From Serratia plymuthica NBRC 102599 (GTDB taxonomy: Bacteria > Pseudomonadota > Gammaproteobacteria > Enterobacterales > Enterobacteriaceae), in NCBI RefSeq assembly GCF_001590925.1, contig NZ_BCTU01000013.1, forward strand, positions 1-64,000: a DNA stretch of 64,000 nucleotides, given 5' to 3'. Shown in pieces: positions 58,121 through 64,000 of the stretch. The notes below the pieces were generated by a model that worked only from the letters and a program-made list of their open reading frames with translations, was not told where the DNA came from and made no database searches. Every line of letters begins with the position of its first letter. The first letter of the stretch is position 1. Both the position numbers and the translations under genes were made by a program.

Positions 58121-59485
58121 ATGAAAATTTTGACACCAATAGCGTTATGCCTCGCAGCCCTGCTCAGCACCGGCTGCGGCAACGCATTGAAAAGCGATTA
58201 TCAAACACCCCAGGTTAACTACCCGGCCCACTGGCAGGAGAGCGCCGATGCCGCAGGCCCGGTTCCCTTTGACTGGCGCGACTTCCACGATCCTCAACTT
58301 GACCGCTGGTTACAGCAGGTCATGGCCGGCAATAACGATTTGGCCGCCGCCGCACTGCGGGTCTACCGGGCTCAGTTAGAGGCGCAACGGGTCGGCATCA
58401 GCACCGCACCGGGCGTGACCGCGGCACTCAATAGCGGTGCCAACACCGCTCTTTCTGACTCCTCACCCTGGAACAAAAGCAGTAGCGCCAACCTTGGCGT
58501 CAGCTATGAAGTCGACCTGTGGGGTAAGCTTGCGCGTCAGCGTGACGCTGCAGAATGGAGCCGGCAGGCCACGCAGCAAGATTTGCAAAGCGCTCGCCTG
58601 GCCTTGCTCGCCAGCGCCAGCAAGAATTACTGGCGGGTAGGCTTTATCAATCAGCGGATCGAGGTCAACCAGCAGAGCATCGCCTATGCCCGGGAGACTT
58701 TGCGACTGGTTAATGCCCGTTACCGCGCGGGCAGCGTCTCTTCACTCGACGTGGTGGATGCCGAACAGAACCTGATTAATCAGGAAAATACCCAGTTGGC
58801 GCAACGGCGCGAGCGCCAACTGGCGTTGAACGAACAAACGCTGCTGCTGGGTGCGCCGCCGGGCAATGCGGTGATTGCTCCCGCCAGGTTGCCAATGGGC
58901 CGGCTGCCGCAGATCAATGCCGGTATCCCGGTCAACGTGCTGCGCCATCGCCCGGATATCCACGCCAAAGAGCTGCGGCTTCGCGAAGCGTTGGCTAACG
59001 TTGACGTGAAACGCACCCAATATTATCCGGCCTTCAGCCTGACCGGTTCATTGGGCGCCAGCAGCACCGCGCTGCTGGAATTTCTTCGCAATCCGATGGC
59101 ATCGGTCGGCGCTGGGCTGTCGCTGCCTTTCCTCGAGTGGCGGCAGATGAGCGTTGACATCAAAATCGCCCGTAGCGATTACGAACTGCGGGTGTTGGAG
59201 TTCAAACAGGCGTTGTATAAAGCCATGGCCGATGTAGACAATGCTTTATCGTTGCGTACCCAGTTGATGGCGCAGGAGCAACACTTACAGACGGCCTTGG
59301 CTCTGGCGCGTAAATCTGAACGGTTGAATGAAATTCGCTATCGCCAGGGCGCCGTCTCTATCACCTTCTGGCTGGATGCGCAGAATCGCCGTCGGTTGGC
59401 AGAACTGGCCCTGGATGAAAACCGCTTTGACCAGTACCAGAATCTGGCGCAAATCTACCTGGAGTTTGGTGGTTCACCCCAATAA
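58121..59485 (+). CDS. Outer-membrane factor lipoprotein, NodT/OprM type
   Basis: 454 aa. Signal peptide with lipobox STGC. TolC-fold repeats are seen in ANLGVSYEVDLWGKLARQRD and GAGLSLPFLEWRQMSVDIK, and SVSSLDVVDAEQNLINQENT. Forms the outer-membrane duct for the macAB pair, its immediate operon partner. A dedicated duct differs from E. coli MacAB, which uses TolC. Confidence 0.92.
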   Translation: MKILTPIALCLAALLSTGCGNALKSDYQTPQVNYPAHWQESADAAGPVPFDWRDFHDPQLDRWLQQVMAGNNDLAAAALRVYRAQLEAQRVGISTAPGVTAALNSGANTALSDSSPWNKSSSANLGVSYEVDLWGKLARQRDAAEWSRQATQQDLQSARLALLASASKNYWRVGFINQRIEVNQQSIAYARETLRLVNARYRAGSVSSLDVVDAEQNLINQENTQLAQRRERQLALNEQTLLLGAPPGNAVIAPARLPMGRLPQINAGIPVNVLRHRPDIHAKELRLREALANVDVKRTQYYPAFSLTGSLGASSTALLEFLRNPMASVGAGLSLPFLEWRQMSVDIKIARSDYELRVLEFKQALYKAMADVDNALSLRTQLMAQEQHLQTALALARKSERLNEIRYRQGAVSITFWLDAQNRRRLAELALDENRFDQYQNLAQIYLEFGGSPQ

Positions 59486-59761
59486 TTCACCGGCCTGGCG
59501 TTTACGCCAGGCTTTGCTCCACAGCAGCAAAACGCATTAATTTTACCCGTATCCTTTCCGGTTCCCCCTATACTTTAGCGATCCCCTTCCTGATAAAAAA
59601 ACCATCAATGCGCACAATAATTAACCTGTTTTGGCACTATTCTGGTGAAAAACCATAAGATAAACTGCTAAATTTGATCGTCGCAAGATATAACGTTAAG
59701 CTATAGATGCAAAATAATTAGTCACCTAAATGACATATTCCTGCTAAAAGCAGGCAAATTA

Positions 59762-59777
59762 CGTGATTCGCGTCACA
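59762..59777 (+). promoter_or_regulatory. CRP-like site upstream of proP
   Basis: CGTGA-TTCGCG-TCACA fits the CRP consensus TGTGA-N6-TCACA except for the first base. E. coli proP P1 is repressed by CRP. It lies in a 416-bp gap (59486-59901) after the OMF gene that holds no gene I can see and includes the proP promoters. Confidence 0.65.
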
Positions 59778-59901
59778 CAAAAATGGCAGCATGGGATCTC
59801 TCCACATAGAGGTCAGATTAGCCACACTGATAACTGGGCAGAAGAAAGTGAACAAGGATTGCGAATTCACGTACGACTAAAATTGATTAAGGGATGATTA
59901 T

Positions 59902-61404
59902 ATGAAGTTAAGAAAAAAACGACATAAGCCGATGCATATTAATGACATCACCATCATCGACGACAGCAAGCTGAAGAAAGCGATTACCGCGGCGGCATTA
60001 GGCAACGCGATGGAATGGTTTGACTTCGGTGTCTATGGCTTCGTAGCCTACGCCTTGGGGCAAGTGTTTTTCCCTGGCGCCACCCCCGGCGTGCAGATGA
60101 TTGCCGCACTGGCAACGTTTTCCGTTCCCTTCCTGGTACGCCCGTTAGGCGGCCTGTTCTTTGGCGCGATGGGTGATAAATTCGGCCGCCAGAAGGTCCT
60201 TTCCATCACCATTATCATCATGGCGGTAAGCACATTCTGTATTGGCCTGATCCCTTCATATGCTTCGATCGGCATCTGGGCACCGGTGCTGCTGCTGCTG
60301 GCCAAACTGGCGCAGGGCTTCTCGGTGGGCGGCGAATACTCGGGCGCGGCGATCTTCGTCGCTGAATACTCGCCCGACAGAAAGCGCGGCTTTATGGGCA
60401 GTTGGCTTGATTTCGGCTCTATTGCCGGCTTCGTGCTCGGCGCAGGCGTAGTGGTGCTGATCTCCAGTATCGTCGGCGAAAGCAACTTCCTCGACTGGGG
60501 TTGGCGTATTCCGTTCTTTATCGCAGCACCGCTGGGCCTGATCGGCCTGTATCTGCGTCATGCGCTGGAAGAAACCCCGGCGTTCCAGCAGCACGTGGAG
60601 AAGATGGAGAAAGAAGACCGCGATGCCATCGGCAACCCGCCGAAGACCTCGTTTAAAGAGATCGCGGCCAAGCATTGGCGAAGCCTGCTGGTGTGTGTCG
60701 GTATCGTGATTTCCACCAACGTAACCTACTATATGCTGCTGACCTACATGCCGAGCTACCTGTCGCATAACCTGCACTACTCGGAAGATCACGGCGTACT
60801 GATCATCATCGCCATCATGATCGGCATGCTGTTTGTGCAACCGGTGATCGGCCTGGCCAGCGACCGCATTGGCCGCAAGCCGTTTATCATTGGCGGCAGC
60901 ATCGGGCTGCTGTTGCTGTCGATACCCTGCTTTATCCTGATCAACAGCAACGTGATTGGCCTGATCTTTGTCGGCCTGCTGGTGTTGGCCGTGTTGCTGA
61001 ACTCCTTCACCGGCGTGATGGCCTCTACTCTGCCGGCGATGTTCCCGACGCATATTCGTTACAGCGCACTGGCGATTTCGTTCAACATTTCGGTTCTGGT
61101 CGCCGGCGCTACGCCGACGGTGGCCGCCTGGTTGGTCGAGTCGACCGGTAACCTGTACATGCCGGCGTACTACCTGATGGTGGTGGCGGTGATTGGCCTG
61201 ATCACCGGACTGTATATGAAGGAAACCGCCAACAAACCGCTACGGGGTGCTACCCCGGCCGCTTCGGATCGTACGGAAGCCAAAGAGCTGTTGCAGGAAA
61301 CCTACGACAACATCGAACAGAAGGTTGAGGATATCAACGAGCAGATTGCCGAGCTGGAGAGGAAAAAGCAGACGCTTGTCGACCAGCATCCGAAACTGGA
61401 CTAA
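59902..61404 (+). CDS. proP: Osmosensing proline/glycine-betaine/ectoine transporter ProP
   Basis: 500 aa, the exact E. coli length. Proton symporter of the MFS, activated by high osmolality. AALGNAMEWFDFGVYGFVAY and AEYSPDRKRGFMGSWLDFG are conserved. The C-terminal coiled coil that sets osmotic tuning is present (VEDINEQIAELERKKQTL). Upstream has AAGGGATGATT and a CRP-like site. Confidence 0.95.
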   Translation: MKLRKKRHKPMHINDITIIDDSKLKKAITAAALGNAMEWFDFGVYGFVAYALGQVFFPGATPGVQMIAALATFSVPFLVRPLGGLFFGAMGDKFGRQKVLSITIIIMAVSTFCIGLIPSYASIGIWAPVLLLLAKLAQGFSVGGEYSGAAIFVAEYSPDRKRGFMGSWLDFGSIAGFVLGAGVVVLISSIVGESNFLDWGWRIPFFIAAPLGLIGLYLRHALEETPAFQQHVEKMEKEDRDAIGNPPKTSFKEIAAKHWRSLLVCVGIVISTNVTYYMLLTYMPSYLSHNLHYSEDHGVLIIIAIMIGMLFVQPVIGLASDRIGRKPFIIGGSIGLLLLSIPCFILINSNVIGLIFVGLLVLAVLLNSFTGVMASTLPAMFPTHIRYSALAISFNISVLVAGATPTVAAWLVESTGNLYMPAYYLMVVAVIGLITGLYMKETANKPLRGATPAASDRTEAKELLQETYDNIEQKVEDINEQIAELERKKQTLVDQHPKLD

Positions 61405-61474
61405 AGCCCTCCCTCGGGGTTGATGCCGCTCGGTTAGGCACTACATGATCGATTGAACGATCCCATTGGTCGGT

Positions 61475-61512
61475 AAAAATCCGTAATCTCACTGCAGATT
61501 ACGGATTTTTTT
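61475..61512. terminator. Bidirectional terminator after proP
   Basis: Stem CCGTAATCT/AGATTACGG with a 6-nt loop, flanked by AAAAAT and ATTTTTTT. Serves proP and possibly the opposing gene. Confidence 0.85.
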
Positions 61513-61629
61513 ATGTCCCCTGACTTTGTCAAAGCAAACCCGGACAAGAAACCTTAATACCGGTTTCAAAAGCAACGGGACCGAGTCGACGCAGCGCCAG
61601 CCGCTAATGCCGTCATTCCCACCGGCTTG

Positions 61630-62187
61630 TTACTCTGTGTGCTGCGGATTAATCAATGATGTCAATACGTGGTCCTGCCAGCGGCCGGCAATCTTCAGAT
61701 AAGACTTTGCATAGCCTTCTTTCTCGAAGCCAAGGCGCAGCAACAGCTTTTCACTGCGGCCGTTCGTCGGGATATAGGCCGCCATAATGCGGTGCAGACC
61801 CAACTCACCAAACAGGTGACCGATGGCGGCGGTTAGCGCCTGGGTCATTATGCCTTTGCCTTCGTGCCGGGCGGCGATCGAGTAGCCCAGATGGCAGGCC
61901 TGGAATGGGCCGCGAGCAACCTGGGTAAAATTGCAGGTGCCCAGCATTTCGGTGCCTGCGCCATTGACGATACCAAATTGATAGGCACGCCCCTGTTCTG
62001 CATCTTTCCCCGCTTGCCAAAGCCGCTGCTGAATAACTTCAGCGTTGTAAAAGTCATCTGGCCGGCTCGGCTCCCACGGCAAAAGATGCTGTTGATTCTC
62101 CCGAAAATAAAGATGAGCAATTTCAGTATCGCTGTCTGTCAGGATCTTCAGACGCAGGTCATTTCCTGCCATGCTCAAGATTTTCAT
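61630..62187 (-). CDS. RimJ/RimL-family N-acetyltransferase
   Basis: 185 aa from MKILSMAGNDL; GGAGG lies 7 nt before this ATG. RimJ acetylates ribosomal protein S5 at its N-terminus in E. coli. HEGKGIMTQALTAAIGHLFG and HRIMAAYIPTNGRSEKLLLRLGF are GNAT signatures. Closest in look to RimJ (NFxxVxRGxFxACxLGYSI), but the true substrate is not established. Not next to mdtH as in E. coli. Confidence 0.82.
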   Translation of the reverse strand: MKILSMAGNDLRLKILTDSDTEIAHLYFRENQQHLLPWEPSRPDDFYNAEVIQQRLWQAGKDAEQGRAYQFGIVNGAGTEMLGTCNFTQVARGPFQACHLGYSIAARHEGKGIMTQALTAAIGHLFGELGLHRIMAAYIPTNGRSEKLLLRLGFEKEGYAKSYLKIAGRWQDHVLTSLINPQHTE

Positions 62188-62353
62188 TGTCATCCTCCAT
62201 GTTTATCCAACCGGTAGCCTGGGTAACTCCGGCATTATTACGTCGATATTTTATCCCTGAAGCGATTGATGCCAAGCTTGAACAAATTTTAACCCATTGA
62301 AGAATATAACCAATGAGCAAAATTGACGTGCTGATTATCATTGGAGTGAGCTG

Positions 62354-62446
62354 ATGACCGCTCTCTGGATAGGTACGATGTTTAACCTCGGGGATCTCGC
62401 CACCCGCTTTTCACGCTTCTTCCACTGGATTGAAAACCAGCGCTAA
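62354..62446 (+). CDS. Predicted 30-aa peptide
   Basis: Read from the DNA. Begins MTALWIGTMFNLGDLATRFS and ends FFHWIENQR. TTGGAGTGAGCTG gives a fair ribosome binding site. An upstream 13-codon frame (62313-62354, MSKIDVLIIIGVS) overlaps its ATG as TGATG, which could couple translation. Amphipathic, not a clear membrane protein. Family unknown. Confidence 0.45.
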   Translation: MTALWIGTMFNLGDLATRFSRFFHWIENQR

Positions 62447-62470
62447 CGCCCTCCTACCGCATAATTCTCC

Positions 62471-62494
62471 AAAAAAACCGCCTTGCGGCGGTTT
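62471..62494 (-). terminator. Terminator of eptB
   Basis: Stem AAACCGCC/GGCGGTTT with loop TTGC; seven T on the minus strand after the stem. Confidence 0.8.
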
Positions 62495-62513
62495 GAATAT
62501 TTCTTCCAATGGC

Positions 62514-64000
62514 TCAGTTCACCTGACACCAGTTATGCGATTTCACGATACCGCCGTCCGGTGAGGTGTAGCCGATGCAGCCCAGTACGCTGTCGAACAG
62601 CTTCTCATGGAACACCGGCGTTTTGGCCTGTTGCAGCGCCTTCAACTGATTAAACGCTGCCTGGTGGTCGGGCTGGCTGAGGAACTTGTCGGATGCCCAG
62701 ACCATGATGGGAATCGTGCGCTGTTCCTTCGGTGCGCGGTCACGCGGCGTACCGTGGAAATGCATATTTTCCGAGATAGACTCTCCGTGATCCGAAGCGT
62801 AAAACACGATGGCGTTACGGTTACGTAACTGATTGAACACTTGCTCAAGGAAATAATCGGTGTACAGCAGGCTGTTGTCGTAAGAGTTGATCATCTCCTC
62901 CGTAGAGCAGGCGTCATCAATGCCTTGGCACTCCGGCTTGTAACGGGCGAAAGCGCGAGGATAGCGTTCGGTATACATATAGTGCGAACCTTTGGTATGC
63001 AGAATGACCAAATGCTTACCCTGCGGGTGACGGCCCAATGAATCCTGCAGCTCGTCAATCAACGCCATGTCGTTCACCGGTTTGCCGACGTTGCGTTTTT
63101 CCGCCTGGATGCTTTCTCTCAGCGCATAATCGTCCGCCTGAGTTTTGTTATAAAACCAGGCTTCGCTTTGCATCGAAAACAACTCCGAGGAAAAGCCCTG
63201 TTTTTTCAGCACCGAAAAGACGTTCATTTCCTTCAGCGTCCGCTCAGGTTCTTCAGCAGCCCCCCCTTCCCGCACGAACATGCAACGCAAAGAGAGTTTG
63301 GTCGAGGTGTCGCAGGAATAACCCTGTAACACCGCCAGGTTGGTTTCCTTATCAAGGTAAGGCGTGTTGTCGCGCTGGTAGCCGTAAACGCCCATGTGAT
63401 CACGTCTGGCGCTTTCACCAATCACAAACACCACATAGAGATCATTCACGTCTTTCGGCGGCTGATAGGTAAAATGCGCAGCCGGATCGAACAGATTACG
63501 GCTGTCTTCCGCCTGGCTGTAAGAGCTGTAGGTCAGCAGCCCCAACGCCGAAAGCCAGTTCGACGGTGAATAGCTACCGGCGACTACGCCGCCATAGCTG
63601 GCCATCAGCTGATTATTTTCGCGATCGTGGCGGTCCTGCACCTGCCCCATCAGCGTGAGCGGCAACCAGCAGCACACCCCGGCAGCCAGCATGATGCCAC
63701 CCTTTTTAAACAACGTAGTCCAGTTACTGCGCTTCAGTACAGCTTCGTGCATCGGCGCCAGCCAGATGAACAGCAGCGGCAACAAACTTACCAGCACCAT
63801 CCACACGCCAAAATGCCAACCAACCGACTCTTTGGACAGATCAACATCGGTAGTCATCACCGCCGCCAGGATGCCGTAGCCGATATCGACGTGGAACAAC
63901 ACCATATAATAGCTGGCAGCCACCGAGCTCAGAACCAGAAACGATGCCAGAACGCGGAACAGTCGACGCCCCAAAAACGAGATTAGCAGAGTGATAAAGC
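62514..64000 (-). CDS. eptB: Kdo2-lipid A phosphoethanolamine transferase (5' end outside window)
   Basis: Partial: the frame runs through the window edge, so the first ~70 residues are missing, including the first membrane helices. Adds phosphoethanolamine to the outer Kdo of lipid A, giving cationic charge. VVFVIGESARRDHMGVYGY holds the catalytic Ser/Thr-type site region, SCDTSTKLSLRCMF and FYASDHGESISENMHFHGTP supply the zinc ligands. In E. coli it is repressed by MgrR and activated by sigma-E. Confidence 0.92.
   Translation of the reverse strand, partial: FITLLISFLGRRLFRVLASFLVLSSVAASYYMVLFHVDIGYGILAAVMTTDVDLSKESVGWHFGVWMVLVSLLPLLFIWLAPMHEAVLKRSNWTTLFKKGGIMLAAGVCCWLPLTLMGQVQDRHDRENNQLMASYGGVVAGSYSPSNWLSALGLLTYSSYSQAEDSRNLFDPAAHFTYQPPKDVNDLYVVFVIGESARRDHMGVYGYQRDNTPYLDKETNLAVLQGYSCDTSTKLSLRCMFVREGGAAEEPERTLKEMNVFSVLKKQGFSSELFSMQSEAWFYNKTQADDYALRESIQAEKRNVGKPVNDMALIDELQDSLGRHPQGKHLVILHTKGSHYMYTERYPRAFARYKPECQGIDDACSTEEMINSYDNSLLYTDYFLEQVFNQLRNRNAIVFYASDHGESISENMHFHGTPRDRAPKEQRTIPIMVWASDKFLSQPDHQAAFNQLKALQQAKTPVFHEKLFDSVLGCIGYTSPDGGIVKSHNWCQVN

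Noticed and set aside
1-64000. CRISPR arrays and insertion sequences
   Set aside because: No spaced direct-repeat array and no transposase gene were seen on either strand.

Overview
The window is a 64-kb piece of an enterobacterial chromosome, most like Serratia or a close relative. This rests on remembered protein families and gene order, not on a database search. The order ptsG-ycfH-holB-tmk-mltG-pabC-fabF-acpP-fabG-fabD-fabH-plsX-rpmF-yceD-yceF-rluC-rne, then pyrC-dinI-bssS-solA-yceO-yceJ-yceI-trhO-lpxL-mdtG and msyB-yceK-opgH-opgG/opgC, is the classic Enterobacterales backbone. In E. coli a long block (flagellar flg genes, mviN, rimJ, mdtH, grxB) separates rne from pyrC; here it is absent. 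A gene set resembling the Serratia pigS-pmpA-pmpB sulfur operon fits the genus call.

1-3.6 kb is a decayed P2-like prophage end: an intact portal gene (Q), a frameshifted terminase gene (P) and, beyond Q, an AT-rich gene with an abortive-infection (Abi_C-like) C-terminus. That gene lies next to Q, on the side where phage P2 carries its tin and old immunity genes, so it is the best candidate here for a little-described defence system.

3.6-18.4 kb holds the glucose permease ptsG with conserved Mlc-like and SgrS-target sequences, the tatD/holB/tmk/mltG/pabC cluster, a divergent short-chain dehydrogenase-like gene, the fatty-acid/phospholipid cluster (fabF to plsX, rpmF, yceD) and the divergent yceF and rluC. 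18.4-32.7 kb holds rne with a long leader, pyrC, SOS-controlled dinI, bssS, solA, an RcsA-like regulator, the small gene yceO, tqsA, yceJ-yceI, trhO and an old-yellow-enzyme gene. 32.7-43.7 kb holds lpxL, mdtG, a peptide transporter, a tight four-gene sulfur-type operon (ArsR sensor, two YeeE/YedE halves, VOC protein), an AraC regulator, a second 2-isopropylmalate synthase, msyB, a GNAT gene and yceK. 43.7-51.8 kb holds the osmoregulated periplasmic glucan genes opgG-opgH with divergent opgC, an AriR-like small gene and the antiporter gene nhaP2. 51.8-54.8 kb is rich in small unrecognised genes and ends with a tRNA-like gene and the SOS nuclease gene cho. 54.8-64 kb holds a macA-macB-outer-membrane-factor export operon, proP, a RimJ-type acetyltransferase, a micro-ORF and the start-truncated eptB.

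Several genes probably act together. The fab/plsX/acpP genes feed lpxL, and lpxL and eptB build and modify lipid A. opgGHC, proP and nhaP2 all serve osmotic or ionic adaptation. dinI and cho carry nearly identical LexA boxes.
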